Below are positions 25,649 to 35,069 of a DNA stretch of 64,000 nt, in pieces. The notes under the pieces are model-generated. The model ran no database searches. It was not told the origin of the DNA and saw only the letters and a list, made by a program, of their open reading frames with translations. Within the stretch, counting starts at the first letter, position 1. Each line of letters opens with the position of its first letter. This stretch comes from Arcobacter sp. (GTDB taxonomy: Bacteria; Campylobacterota; Campylobacteria; Campylobacterales; Arcobacteraceae). Location: assembly GCA_002869535.1 (NCBI GenBank), contig PKUK01000002.1, positions 1 to 64,000 of the forward strand. The letters are read 5' to 3'. A program made the translations under genes and the position numbers.

Positions 25649-25963
25649 CTAATAAAATATAGCCAACCAAATAGTTGGCTGATCTAAAGAGGTATATTTT
25701 ATCCTATGTCTTTGTCTTGATTTTATATCAATAAAATCACCTTTTTTTAGTTTTACATCTTTGTTTTCAAACTGTAAAATTGCTTCACCCTCTAAAAGTA
25801 ATACAAACTCATTCTCATTTTGTTCATACCAAAAATCTTCATCACTAACTTGCCCATTTGAAACAATTCTTTCAATTCGTACATCTTTGTCTCTTAATAT
25901 CTCTATAAATTCTTCATTAATTTTATCAACATTGATATTATCAAATATATTTTTCTTATCCAT
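25649..25963 (-). CDS. Small cupin protein
   Basis: 104 residues from the ATG at 25963, chosen because AAGAGGA lies just upstream; the frame opens 21 bases earlier at 25984 without a ribosome site. Single cupin barrel: GEAILQFENKDVKLKKGDFIDI and RQRHRIKYTS supply the usual GD and His positions. Cupin motif 1 lacks its usual His pair (EQNENEFVLLLEG), so metal binding may be incomplete. The substrate is unknown. It is convergent with the MoxR/VWA unit and divergent from the cysteine operon. Confidence 0.72.
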   Translation of the reverse strand: MDKKNIFDNINVDKINEEFIEILRDKDVRIERIVSNGQVSDEDFWYEQNENEFVLLLEGEAILQFENKDVKLKKGDFIDIKSRQRHRIKYTSLDQPTIWLAIFY

Positions 25964-26038
25964 TTTTCCTCTTTTATAGTTCATAGTATATTAGTAAAGA
26001 TTTATTTTATCTACTATTTATGATTTTATAATCTTTAA

Positions 26039-26086
26039 AAAGTACTATAAAAAGGTACTTTATAAGATATAAAGATACTAAAGTAC
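26039..26086. promoter_or_regulatory. Candidate operator of the cysteine operon
   Basis: Three copies of the 7-mer AAAGTAC: direct at 26039-26045, inverted at 26055-26061 (9-base spacer, so a perfect inverted repeat) and direct again at 26080-26086. They lie 20-70 bases upstream of the -35 box. The operon encodes an Rrf2 regulator, the natural candidate to bind here. Confidence 0.4.
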
Positions 26087-26106
26087 ATTAATCACTATTA
26101 AATCAC

Positions 26107-26135
26107 TTGACATTAAATGAAAAATATATTACAAT
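26107..26135 (+). promoter_or_regulatory. Promoter of the sulfate assimilation/cysteine operon
   Basis: TTGACA (26107-26112), 17-bp spacer, TACAAT (26130-26135): an almost perfect sigma70-type promoter 40 bases before metY. Confidence 0.75.
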
Positions 26136-26175
26136 TTCACTATAGATTTAATATAATATACAAAAAGGAATAAAT

Positions 26176-27444
26176 ATGCAACAAGATACAATCGCATTAC
26201 ACGCTGGATATAATAAAAAAGAGGGATGGGGAACAATGAATGTACCTATTGCTCAAACTACTGCTTTTGCATTTAGAGATGCAGAACATGCAGCTAATTT
26301 ATTTGCACTTAAAGAGTTAGGGTCAATCTACTCAAGACTTACAAACCCAACTACTGATGTACTAGAGCAAAGATTTGCACAACTTGAAGGTGGAGCTGCT
26401 GCTATTTGTGTAGCATCTGGGCAAAGTGCTATTTTTTATGCTATTGCAAATGTTGCAAGTGCAGGAGATAATATCTTAATCTCTGACAAATTATATGGTG
26501 GAGCTGTTACACTTTTAACTCATACAATTAAAAGATTTGGTATTGAAGCTAGAGTATTTAAAGTATCAGATGCTTCAAATTTAGAAGAACAAATTGATGA
26601 TAAAACAAAAGCTATTTTCTTTGAATCACTATCAAATCCTCAAATTGCAGTTGCAGATGTGGAAGCAATAGTTGAAGTTGCAAAGAAAAAAGGTGTTTTA
26701 ACTGTATGTGATAATACAGTTGCAAGTGCAGCTTTATTTAACCCAATCAAATGGGGAGTTGATGTTGTAGTTCACTCTACTTCAAAATATACAAATGGAC
26801 AAGGTAGTGCTATTGGTGGTATTATTGTTGAAAGAGATGGATTAGCAGAATTTTTCAAAGAAAACTCTTCTAAATATCCAGAATTTACACAACCTGATGA
26901 ATCATACCATGGTTTAGTTTATGTGGATGTTCCTCTTCCAAACTTTTGTTTAAGAATTAGATTATCACTACTTAGAGATATAGGGGCTGCGCAATCTCCA
27001 CATAACTCTTGGATATTAATTCAAACATTAGAGACATTATCTTTAAGAATGGATAAACACTCAAGTAGTACTTTAGAAGTTGCTAAGTTCTTAGAGTCTC
27101 ATCCAAAAGTAAAATCAGTAAATTACCCAGGACTAGAGTCAAATGGTGATTATGCAAAAGCACAAAAATATTTCAAAGATGGTAAAGCATCAGGACTATT
27201 ATCTTTTGAAGTAGAGACTTATGAAGAGGCAAAAAGGATAATTGATAGTACAAAATTATTTTCAGTTGTAGTAAATATCGGTGATTCTAAATCATTAATT
27301 GTACACCCAGCTTCAACAACTCACTCTCAAATGAACGAAAGTGAACTACTAAAAGCAGGTGTTAACCCAACAACTGTTAGGCTTTCTATTGGATTAGAAG
27401 ATCCTATTGATTTAATTGAAGATTTAACACAAGCGTTAAACTAG
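26176..27444 (+). CDS. metY: O-acetylhomoserine aminocarboxypropyltransferase
   Basis: 422 residues, Cys/Met metabolism PLP family. The PLP lysine is K204 in HSTSKYTNGQGSAIGG. LHAGYNKKEGWGTMNVPIAQT, YSRLTNPTTDVLE and CVASGQSA are typical of MetY, which makes homocysteine from O-acetylhomoserine and sulfide. It is the first gene of the sulfur operon, with AAAAAGGAAT before the start, so sulfide made by the downstream reductases can feed directly into it. Confidence 0.9.
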   Translation: MQQDTIALHAGYNKKEGWGTMNVPIAQTTAFAFRDAEHAANLFALKELGSIYSRLTNPTTDVLEQRFAQLEGGAAAICVASGQSAIFYAIANVASAGDNILISDKLYGGAVTLLTHTIKRFGIEARVFKVSDASNLEEQIDDKTKAIFFESLSNPQIAVADVEAIVEVAKKKGVLTVCDNTVASAALFNPIKWGVDVVVHSTSKYTNGQGSAIGGIIVERDGLAEFFKENSSKYPEFTQPDESYHGLVYVDVPLPNFCLRIRLSLLRDIGAAQSPHNSWILIQTLETLSLRMDKHSSSTLEVAKFLESHPKVKSVNYPGLESNGDYAKAQKYFKDGKASGLLSFEVETYEEAKRIIDSTKLFSVVVNIGDSKSLIVHPASTTHSQMNESELLKAGVNPTTVRLSIGLEDPIDLIEDLTQALN

Positions 27445-27454
27445 GAATGAGATT

Positions 27455-27868
27455 ATGCCTTTAATCTCTTCAAAAGGTGTGTATGGACTTGCTGCCATGC
27501 ATGAGTTACTTCAAAATGAAGAAAACAAACCAATGCAAATTAGAGAGATATCTGCTCGCGCTGATATTCCTCAAAATTATTTAGAGCAGCTTCTAGGAAA
27601 ACTAAGACATGCAGGATTAGTTACTAGTACTAGAGGTTCTAAGGGTGGCTACATGTTAGCTAGAGATGCAAAAGATATACTTATAAAAGATATTATTATT
27701 GCTTTAGAAGATGATATAAAAATTATCGATACAAAGAGTAATAGTCCTATTTTAAATATATTTTTTGATGAAACAAAAGAGAAAACGAAAAAGTTGTTTA
27801 ACTTGTCACTGAAAGATTTAACTCAGTATCAAGATAAATATAATAAATATCTACATTATAGTATTTAA
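27455..27868 (+). CDS. Rrf2 family regulator without cysteines (CymR-like)
   Basis: 137 residues. Winged helix-turn-helix Rrf2 domain: SKGVYGLAAMHELLQ, IREISARADIPQNYLEQLLGKLRHAGLV, STRGSKGGYMLAR. The protein contains no cysteine at all, so unlike IscR or NsrR it cannot hold an iron-sulfur cluster; this is the CymR situation, where the regulator senses cysteine status through cysteine synthase. Its gene sits between metY and cysK, which supports that model. Probable autoregulator of the operon. Confidence 0.85.
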   Translation: MPLISSKGVYGLAAMHELLQNEENKPMQIREISARADIPQNYLEQLLGKLRHAGLVTSTRGSKGGYMLARDAKDILIKDIIIALEDDIKIIDTKSNSPILNIFFDETKEKTKKLFNLSLKDLTQYQDKYNKYLHYSI

Positions 27869-27878
27869 GGAGAAAACG

Positions 27879-28808
27879 ATGAAATATGCAAATAACGTAA
27901 CAGAATTAATTGGAAATACACCGCTAGTAAAGTTAAACAAAGCAAGTGTAAATGGTACAACAGTTTTAGGTAAATGTGAATTTATGAATCCTACTCATTC
28001 AGTAAAAGATAGAATCGGATTTAACATGGTTGAAGAGGCTATCAAAGCTGGTAAGATTGGTGAAGGTACTACTGTAATTGAACCTACAAGTGGAAATACT
28101 GGTATTGCTTTAGCATCTGTTTGTGCAGCAAAAGGAATCAAACTAATCCTTACAATGCCTTCAAGTATGAGTATTGAAAGAAGAAAACTTTTAAAAGCTC
28201 TTGGTGCAGAGATTGTATTAACTGAGCCTGAAAAAGGTATGAAAGGTGCAGTTGAAAAAGCAGCTGAATTAAGTGAAGCAATGGATAACTCAATTGTATT
28301 ACAACAATTTGCAAATGAAGCGAATCCTGATATTCATAGAAAAACTACAGCAATTGAGATTTTAAGAGATACAGAAGATAAAGTTGATATTTTAGTTATT
28401 GCTATTGGAACAGGAGGAAGTATCACAGGTATTTCTGAAGTTGTAAAAGCTAAAAACCCAAATGTTAAAATAGTTGCAGTTGAGCCAACTGACTCTCCTA
28501 TACTTTCAGGTGGTAATCCTGGACCTCATAAAATCCAAGGTATTGGAGCTGGATTTGTTCCTGCTATTTTAAATACAGATATTTATGATGAAGTTTTAAC
28601 TGTATCAAATGATGATGCAATGGAAACAGCTAGAAACCTTGCAAAAGATGAGGGATTATTAGTAGGTATTTCTGCTGGAGCAAATGTATATGCTTCAACT
28701 GTTGTTGCGCAAAGAGAAGAGAACAAAGGTAAAACAATTGTTACTATTCTATGTGATACAGGAGAGAGATATTTAAGTACTCCTTTATACCAATTAGATG
28801 ACGAATAG
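27879..28808 (+). CDS. cysK: Cysteine synthase A
   Basis: 309 residues. The PLP lysine is K43 in PTHSVKDRIG, the phosphate-binding loop is GTGGSITG, and the substrate loop is PTSGNTGIAL. It makes cysteine from O-acetylserine and sulfide. It is 10 bases after the Rrf2 gene with GGAG in the ribosome site. In CymR systems CysK also forms the sensor complex with the regulator, which is plausible here from gene order. Confidence 0.95.
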   Translation: MKYANNVTELIGNTPLVKLNKASVNGTTVLGKCEFMNPTHSVKDRIGFNMVEEAIKAGKIGEGTTVIEPTSGNTGIALASVCAAKGIKLILTMPSSMSIERRKLLKALGAEIVLTEPEKGMKGAVEKAAELSEAMDNSIVLQQFANEANPDIHRKTTAIEILRDTEDKVDILVIAIGTGGSITGISEVVKAKNPNVKIVAVEPTDSPILSGGNPGPHKIQGIGAGFVPAILNTDIYDEVLTVSNDDAMETARNLAKDEGLLVGISAGANVYASTVVAQREENKGKTIVTILCDTGERYLSTPLYQLDDE

Positions 28809-28823
28809 GACTAAGTAACAAAG

Positions 28824-29048
28824 ATGGCAGAGAAAGCTTATAGATCTGTAGCTAAAACCGTTTCGTGGCGAACAGTAGGAACTTTAGACACAATTATTAT
28901 TTCATACTTTATTACAGGCAACCTAATCATGGCTGCCTCTATTGGTTCTATTGAAGTTGTTACGAAAATGATTTTATACTATTTTCACGAAAGAGCTTGG
29001 AATAAGATCTCTTTTGGGAAAATAAAAGAACCTGATTATCAGATTTAG
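28824..29048 (+). CDS. DUF2061 small membrane protein
   Basis: 74 residues, two hydrophobic helices (about 20-34 and 36-52). AKTVSWRTVGTLDTIIISY and EVVTKMILYYFHERAW are the DUF2061 signature. Its place between cysK and cysH suggests a membrane role in sulfate or sulfite handling, but no function is established. The start is 15 bases after cysK. Confidence 0.85.
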   Translation: MAEKAYRSVAKTVSWRTVGTLDTIIISYFITGNLIMAASIGSIEVVTKMILYYFHERAWNKISFGKIKEPDYQI

Positions 29049-29058
29049 GAAGATTATA

Positions 29059-29760
29059 GTGGTAAAAAAAATAGAAGAATTAAACAAAAAATTAAAAGAT
29101 TATAGTGCTGTTGAGATTTTAAAATACTTTTTAAATGAATACAAAAATGAGGCAGCACTGTCATCTAGTTTTGGAGCAGAAGACCAAGTTTTAACTCATA
29201 TGATGTTAAACCTTGACAAAGATGCAAATATTTTTACGCTAGATACAGGAAGACTTCCATATGAAACATATAGCGTAATGGATAATACGAATTTAAAATA
29301 TAATATAAAAGTGAATGTATTTTTTCCAAAAAGTGAAGATGTAGAAGAACTTTATAAAAAACAAGGAATCAATGGATTTTATGAATCTATTGATAATAGA
29401 AAATCTTGCTGTAATGTAAGAAAAATAGAACCATTAAAAAGAGCATTAAAACCACTAAAAATCTGGATTACAGGTCTAAGAGCTGCACAAAGTGTTACAA
29501 GAGTAGAGATGCCCTTAGTTGAATGGGATGATAATTTTCAAGTAATAAAAGTAAACCCTCTTATTTCTTGGAGTGAAGATGATGTTTGGGACTTTATAAA
29601 AGAGAATAAAGTTCCATATAATAAACTTCATGACAAAGGATATCCAAGTATTGGATGTGCCCCATGTACAAGGGCAGTAAAAGAGGGTGAAGATATTAGA
29701 AGTGGAAGATGGTGGTGGGAAAACCCAGAACATAAAGAGTGTGGATTACACGCAAAATAG
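29059..29760 (+). CDS. cysH: Assimilatory adenylyl-sulfate (APS) reductase
   Basis: 233 residues from a GTG start, with AGGAAG upstream. CysH fold with [13 protein letters not shown] and [10 protein letters not shown]. Two cysteine pairs, C117-C118 and C200/C203, bind the [4Fe-4S] cluster that marks the APS-using type, and the catalytic C228 sits in ECGLH near the C-terminus. It reduces APS to sulfite with thioredoxin. No cysC (APS kinase) is present in the operon, consistent with direct APS use. Confidence 0.92.
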   Translation: MVKKIEELNKKLKDYSAVEILKYFLNEYKNEAALSSSFGAEDQVLTHMMLNLDKDANIFTLDTGRLPYETYSVMDNTNLKYNIKVNVFFPKSEDVEELYKKQGINGFYESIDNRKSCCNVRKIEPLKRALKPLKIWITGLRAAQSVTRVEMPLVEWDDNFQVIKVNPLISWSEDDVWDFIKENKVPYNKLHDKGYPSIGCAPCTRAVKEGEDIRSGRWWWENPEHKECGLHAK

Positions 29761-29774
29761 AAAAAGAGAAAGTG

Positions 29775-30686
29775 ATGATTAGTAAAGAAAGACTTACACA
29801 TTTAAAACAGCTTGAGGCTGAATCTATTCATATTATGAGAGAAGTTATTGCAGAGTTTCAAAACCCAGCAATGCTTTACTCTGTAGGAAAAGATTCTTCT
29901 GTAATGTTACACATTTTACAAAAGGCCTTTTATCCAGCGCCTCCACCACTTCCACTGGTACATGTTGATACAACATGGAAGTTTAAAGAGATGATAGAGT
30001 TTAGAGATAGACGTGCAAAAGAGGTTGGAATGGAACTAATAGTTTACTCTAACCCAAAAGGTGAAGAGATGGATATCTCTCCATTTACACACGGTTCAGC
30101 AGTTCATACTGATATTATGAAAACTGAAGGTCTAAAAAACATGCTTAACATCCAAAAATTCGATGCAGTTTTTGGAGGTGCTAGAAGAGATGAAGAGAAG
30201 TCTCGTGCAAAAGAGAGAATCTACTCTTTTAGAGATGAAAACCATAGATGGGATCCAAAAAATCAAAGACCAGAATTATGGAACATCTACAATGGAAGAC
30301 ACACTAAAGGTGAGTCTATTAGAGTTTTTCCTATATCTAACTGGACAGAGCTTGATATTTGGCAATATATCTATTTGGAAGGTATTCCTATTCCTGATTT
30401 ATACTTCTCTAAAGAGAGGGAAGTAGTAGAATACATGGGTACAAAAATCATGGTTGATGATGAAAGAATGCCTGAGGAATTACGAAAGACTGCTAAAAAA
30501 GAGATGGTTAGATTTAGAACACTTGGTTGTTATCCATTAACAGGTGCTGTAAATAGTGAAGCTACAACACTGCCTGAGATTATTCAAGAGATGTTGATTT
30601 GTACAACTAGTGAGAGACAGGGAAGATTGATAGATAGTGATGGTGAAGCATCAATGGAGAAGAAAAAACAAGAGGGGTATTTTTAA
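29775..30686 (+). CDS. cysD: Sulfate adenylyltransferase subunit 2
   Basis: 303 residues from the ATG at 29775, chosen over an earlier one inside cysH because it matches the usual N-terminus ([22 protein letters not shown]) and has AAAGAGAAAG upstream. PP-loop ATPase motif [11 protein letters not shown], then FVHVDTT-like [10 protein letters not shown] and [16 protein letters not shown]. With CysN it activates sulfate to APS. It ends 1 base before the cysN start. Confidence 0.94.
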   Translation: MISKERLTHLKQLEAESIHIMREVIAEFQNPAMLYSVGKDSSVMLHILQKAFYPAPPPLPLVHVDTTWKFKEMIEFRDRRAKEVGMELIVYSNPKGEEMDISPFTHGSAVHTDIMKTEGLKNMLNIQKFDAVFGGARRDEEKSRAKERIYSFRDENHRWDPKNQRPELWNIYNGRHTKGESIRVFPISNWTELDIWQYIYLEGIPIPDLYFSKEREVVEYMGTKIMVDDERMPEELRKTAKKEMVRFRTLGCYPLTGAVNSEATTLPEIIQEMLICTTSERQGRLIDSDGEASMEKKKQEGYF

Positions 30687-30687
30687 G

Positions 30688-32154
30688 ATGGCACACCAAT
30701 CAGATTTAATTGCAGAAAATATTGAACAATATTTAAAAGAGCATGAGAATAAAGAGATATTAAGATTTATCACATGTGGTAGTGTGGATGATGGTAAAAG
30801 TACTCTAATTGGAAGATTACTTTACGATTCAAAAATGATTTTTGAAGACCAATTAGCTGCTATTGAAAAAGATAGTAAAAAAAGCGGAACAACTGGTGAT
30901 AAGATTGACTTAGCACTTTTGGTTGATGGACTGGCATCTGAGAGAGAACAAGGTATTACTATTGATGTTGCTTATAGATTTTTCTCAACTGAAAAAAGAA
31001 AGTTTATCATAGCAGATACTCCAGGACATGAACAATACACAAGAAATATGGCAACAGGTGCTAGTACTGCTGATGTAGCTATTATCTTAATTGATGCAAG
31101 ACAAGGGATTTTAACTCAAACAAAAAGACACTCTTATATAGCTTCATTACTTGGTATTAAGAACCTAGTAGTTGCTATCAATAAAATGGATTTAGTTGAC
31201 TTTTCACAAGAAGTATTTGAAAATATTAAAAAAGATTATGCACAAATTATCCCTAATCTTCCACATAATGAAGATATCAATTTTGAGTATATCCCAATCT
31301 CTGCTTTAGATGGAGATAATATTCTTACAGTTTCACCAAAATGTTCTTGGTACACGGGTCTTCCTCTTATGCAATTACTTGATACAATATCAATTCATAA
31401 AGATGAGAATGATGACTTTAGATTGCCAGTTCAGTATGTGTCAAGACCTCACCTTAACTTTAGAGGATTCTCTGGAACAATTGCAAGTGGAAAAATCAGC
31501 GTAGGTGATGAGATTACAGTATTACCTTCAAGAAAAACATCAGTTGTAAAATCAATAGTATCAAATGAGATTAAAGATTTAAGACCAATAGGAAAAGATG
31601 AAACTGTTGAGACTATGGAGACTGCATTTGCTCCAATGGCTACAACTATTACACTAAAAGATGAGATTGATATTTCTAGAGGAGATATGATTGTAAAATC
31701 TAACTCTATTCCTCAAGTATCAAATAAGCTTGAGGTTATGGTTGTTTGGATGGATGAGAAAAAGCTTGAGCTTAATAGTAATTATATTATTAAAAGAGCA
31801 ACTTCTGTTATTAATGGAACATTCAAATCAATAGAGTATAAAAAAGATATCAATAGCTTCAAAGAGATGTCAGCAGATACTTTAGAGCTAAATGATATTG
31901 CAAAATGTACTCTATCAATAGATAGACAAATTGCAGTTGATGCATACAATAAAAACAGACATACTGGAAGTTTTATTATCATTGATAGATATACAAATAC
32001 TACAGTAGGTGCAGGAATGATTGTATCTTCAGTTATGAATGAATCTGAAGATAAGGATGAGAAGATAAGAGATTATACAAAAGCAGAAATTGAGCTTAAT
32101 GCGTATATTAGAAGTAACTTTCCAGAATGGGAATGTAAAGAGATAATAGGATAA
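30688..32154 (+). CDS. cysN: Sulfate adenylyltransferase subunit 1 (GTPase)
   Basis: 488 residues from the ATG at 30688, with GAGGGG upstream; the open frame extends 51 bases into cysD. EF-Tu-like GTPase: G1 GSVDDGKSTL, G3 DTPGHEQYTRNM, G4 NKMDLV, followed by two beta-barrel domains. GTP hydrolysis drives APS synthesis by CysD. There is no C-terminal APS kinase domain, unlike CysNC fusions. Confidence 0.95.
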   Translation: MAHQSDLIAENIEQYLKEHENKEILRFITCGSVDDGKSTLIGRLLYDSKMIFEDQLAAIEKDSKKSGTTGDKIDLALLVDGLASEREQGITIDVAYRFFSTEKRKFIIADTPGHEQYTRNMATGASTADVAIILIDARQGILTQTKRHSYIASLLGIKNLVVAINKMDLVDFSQEVFENIKKDYAQIIPNLPHNEDINFEYIPISALDGDNILTVSPKCSWYTGLPLMQLLDTISIHKDENDDFRLPVQYVSRPHLNFRGFSGTIASGKISVGDEITVLPSRKTSVVKSIVSNEIKDLRPIGKDETVETMETAFAPMATTITLKDEIDISRGDMIVKSNSIPQVSNKLEVMVVWMDEKKLELNSNYIIKRATSVINGTFKSIEYKKDINSFKEMSADTLELNDIAKCTLSIDRQIAVDAYNKNRHTGSFIIIDRYTNTTVGAGMIVSSVMNESEDKDEKIRDYTKAEIELNAYIRSNFPEWECKEIIG

Positions 32155-32157
32155 AAA

Positions 32158-33747
32158 ATGGCAAGAGAAACAGCAGCTCAACAAAATGAGAGATTAAAAA
32201 AAGAAAAAAATGGACTTGATGTTCTAAAAGACATATACTTATATGCTGTTCTAGGGGAAGAGATAAGTCCTGAAGATATAATTAGATTTAAATGGTATGG
32301 TTTATATACTCAAAATAGAAATCTTCAAGATGAGGATGATAATACCTTGTATTTTATGTTGAGAGTAAAACTTGAGCATGGTTCTATGAACCTAGAACAG
32401 ATGAGAGAAGTTTCAAAAATCTCCCATGAATATGCAAGGGGAACTGCTGATTTTACAACAAGACAAGATATTAAGTTTCATTATATTAGAGTTATAGATT
32501 TACCTGAGATTTTTAGAAGATTAAATGAAGTTAATTTATCGACAGTTTTTGCAGCAGGTGATGTACCAAGAAATGTTGCAACTTGTCCTGTTTCAGGAAT
32601 AGAACATGATGAAATTTATGATGTTAGACCAATTGTTGACAAAGTAAACAACTACTTAAGAGGAAACAAAAACCTATCAAATTTACCTAGAAAATATAAA
32701 ATAGGTATTAGTGGCTGTCATAAACACTGTATGGGACATGAGATACAAGATTTATCTTTTACTGCTGTGGTTTGCGACTGTACAGATAAAGTACTTTTTG
32801 ATGTAAGTGTTGGGGGAGGATTAGCTTCAAATAAACAAATTGCAAAACATATTGGATTTGTAACTCCTTCTCAAATCTTACCAATAACTAAAGCTGTTAG
32901 TACAATCTATAGAGACCATGGACTTAGAGAAAATAGAAGAAAAGCAAGACTTGGACATCTAATTGATGAATGGGGAATTGAAAAGTTCAAAGAAGAAGTA
33001 GTTTCAAGATCAAAAGTTGCATTTAAAGAAGAGAAAGAAGTTCCTTATACTCCTTATGCAAAAAGACAACACTTTGGAATCCAAGACTCAAAAGAGAAAG
33101 AGAAATCATATATTGGATGTGCTATAAATGGTGGACATATTGGGGCTAAAGGATTAGAAGATTTAGCAAATATTTTAGAAAAACATGGTGCAACAACTAT
33201 AAAAACAACACCAACTCAAAACTTTGTAGTAAAAGATGTACCAAGCAAAAATGCTCAAACTTTAGCAGATGAATTAATCACTATTGGAGTTGATTATAAG
33301 CCAAGTCCATTCAAAGCAAGAACTCTTTCATGTACAGGATTAAACTTTTGTAAATTTGCCATTTCAGAAACAAAAGACAAAGCAATTTCGCTGGCAGAAA
33401 ATCTAGAAAAAAAGTTTCCTGATTTTAATGAAACAGTATCTATTTCTGTAAATGGTTGTCCAAACTCTTGTGCCCATCCACATGTGGTTGATATTGGATT
33501 ACTTGGACTGAAAGTAAAAAATGCAGAGGGTGTTACAGTTCCTGGATTTGAGCTAATTATTGGTGGAAATTTAGAAGGGGCTAAATCATCTTTTGGAGAA
33601 AAAACTAAAATCAAGTTTTTACCAGAAGAGGCTGAAGGTGTTGTAGAAAAAATTATTCAAAGCTATATAAATAGTGGAGAAAAAAACTTAAATAACTATT
33701 TAAAAGAGAGAATAAATGACGAAGAATTTATTTCGTCCCTTCACTAA
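32158..33747 (+). CDS. Assimilatory siroheme sulfite reductase (nitrite/sulfite reductase family)
   Basis: 529 residues, single-subunit siroheme/[4Fe-4S] reductase. Cluster and siroheme cysteines: C392-x5-C398 (SCTGLNFCKF) and C434-x3-C438 (NGCPNSCAHP). A duplicated ferredoxin-like half carries SGCHKHCMGHEIQD. Context (cysDNH, metY, cysK) points to sulfite rather than nitrite as substrate. Its last 32 bases overlap the start of the aminotransferase gene. Confidence 0.88.
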   Translation: MARETAAQQNERLKKEKNGLDVLKDIYLYAVLGEEISPEDIIRFKWYGLYTQNRNLQDEDDNTLYFMLRVKLEHGSMNLEQMREVSKISHEYARGTADFTTRQDIKFHYIRVIDLPEIFRRLNEVNLSTVFAAGDVPRNVATCPVSGIEHDEIYDVRPIVDKVNNYLRGNKNLSNLPRKYKIGISGCHKHCMGHEIQDLSFTAVVCDCTDKVLFDVSVGGGLASNKQIAKHIGFVTPSQILPITKAVSTIYRDHGLRENRRKARLGHLIDEWGIEKFKEEVVSRSKVAFKEEKEVPYTPYAKRQHFGIQDSKEKEKSYIGCAINGGHIGAKGLEDLANILEKHGATTIKTTPTQNFVVKDVPSKNAQTLADELITIGVDYKPSPFKARTLSCTGLNFCKFAISETKDKAISLAENLEKKFPDFNETVSISVNGCPNSCAHPHVVDIGLLGLKVKNAEGVTVPGFELIIGGNLEGAKSSFGEKTKIKFLPEEAEGVVEKIIQSYINSGEKNLNNYLKERINDEEFISSLH

Positions 33748-35035
33748 TCAACACACAGAAAAACTTTCATACTTAAAGTATGGAACAATAGGTAAGCACA
33801 AAAGTGCTTACTTTGATTATACTGCTTCAGGATTGGCATTTAGGGCTATTGAAAATCGTATTTATGATATGTTAACAACCTATGCTAATACCCACTCAAA
33901 AGAATCCGGTATGGCAAATCAAACCCATAATTACTATGAAGAAGCCTTAGAAAATCTAAAAAAATCTTTAGAATTAAATGATGATTTTGAAGTTATCCCT
34001 AGTGGCTGTGGTTCAACTGCTGCTATAAAAAGATTTCAAGAGTTATTGGGACTTTATATTCCCCCTGCTACTAAAAGAAGGTTGAATATAAACATCGATA
34101 AATCAAAACTTCCCCTTGTAATTGTTGGACCTTATGAACACCACTCAAATGAGATAAGCTATAGAGAAGCTATGTGTGAGACTGCAAGAATCGGCCTTAC
34201 AAGTGAAGGCTTAGTAGACGTAGAAGAGCTTGAAGAGGTATTAAAGAAGAATCAAGACAGAGAACTTATTGGTTCTTTTTGTATAGCTTCAAATGTTACA
34301 GGAATAGTAACTTGTTATAAAGAGATTTCTAATATATTAAGACGTTATAATGCTATAGTTTGCCTTGATGCGGCAGCTTCTTCATCATATATGAATATTG
34401 ATTGTAACTACTTTGATGTTATGTATCTATCTCCTCACAAACTTTTAGGTGGCCCAGGAAGTTGCGGTTTACTTGTCATAAAAAAAGATTTAATCGACCC
34501 AACCCTATCCCCAACTTTTGCAGGTGGAGGAACAGTTAGTTATGTTAGTAGAACAACTGTAGAGTATGAAAATAATTTAAGAGCAAGGGAAACAGCTGGA
34601 ACTCCTGGAATAATCCAAGTTATAAAAGCAAGTTTAGCTTATCAGCTAAGAAATGAGATAGGTTTTGATTTTATTTTAAAAAGAAAAGATGAGTTGTTAT
34701 CCTATTTTTTAATGCAATTAGAAAAAGTACCAAATATCATCATTTATGGGAATAAAAAGTAATACAATATAGGGATTGTTTCATTTAATATAAAAGATTT
34801 AGACCCTTATATGATTTGTGAAAAAATCTCAACAGACAATGGGATACAAACAAGAGCAGGATGCTCATGTGCAGGACCTTATGGGCATGATTTATTGGAT
34901 TTTGATGATAAAGATGAGCTTGATAAAAAACCAGGTTGGATAAGAGTATCTATTCACTACACTCAAACAAAAGAAGAGATTGATAATCTAATTGAAGCTA
35001 TCAATAGTTCAATAAAAACTATAATAAAGAATTAA
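33716..35035 (+). pseudogene. Class V aminotransferase (cysteine desulfurase-like), interrupted by an in-frame stop
   Basis: One reading frame from 33716 to 35035 is continuous except for a TAA at codon 349 (34760-34762). Upstream: DYTASGLAFRAIENRI, the PLP lysine K242 in SPHKLLGGPGS, TAGTPGI-like ETAGTPGIIQ. Downstream of the stop the same frame continues with YNIGIVSFNIKDLDPY and then TRAGCSCAGPYG, where the catalytic-loop cysteine of desulfurase-like enzymes lies. With the TAA read as an amino acid the product is 439 residues. Loss of the last 90 residues should inactivate it. A sequencing error, recent pseudogene or read-through are the options. It terminates the sulfur operon. Confidence 0.85.
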
Positions 35036-35069
35036 CACTTAATTAAAAAACTTTCTATATAATCCTATC

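Noticed and set aside
25661-25680. AGCCAAC/GTTGGCT hairpin
   Set aside because: It lies in the coding end of the cupin gene (encoding QPTIWLA) and has no T-run, so is probably chance from the codons.
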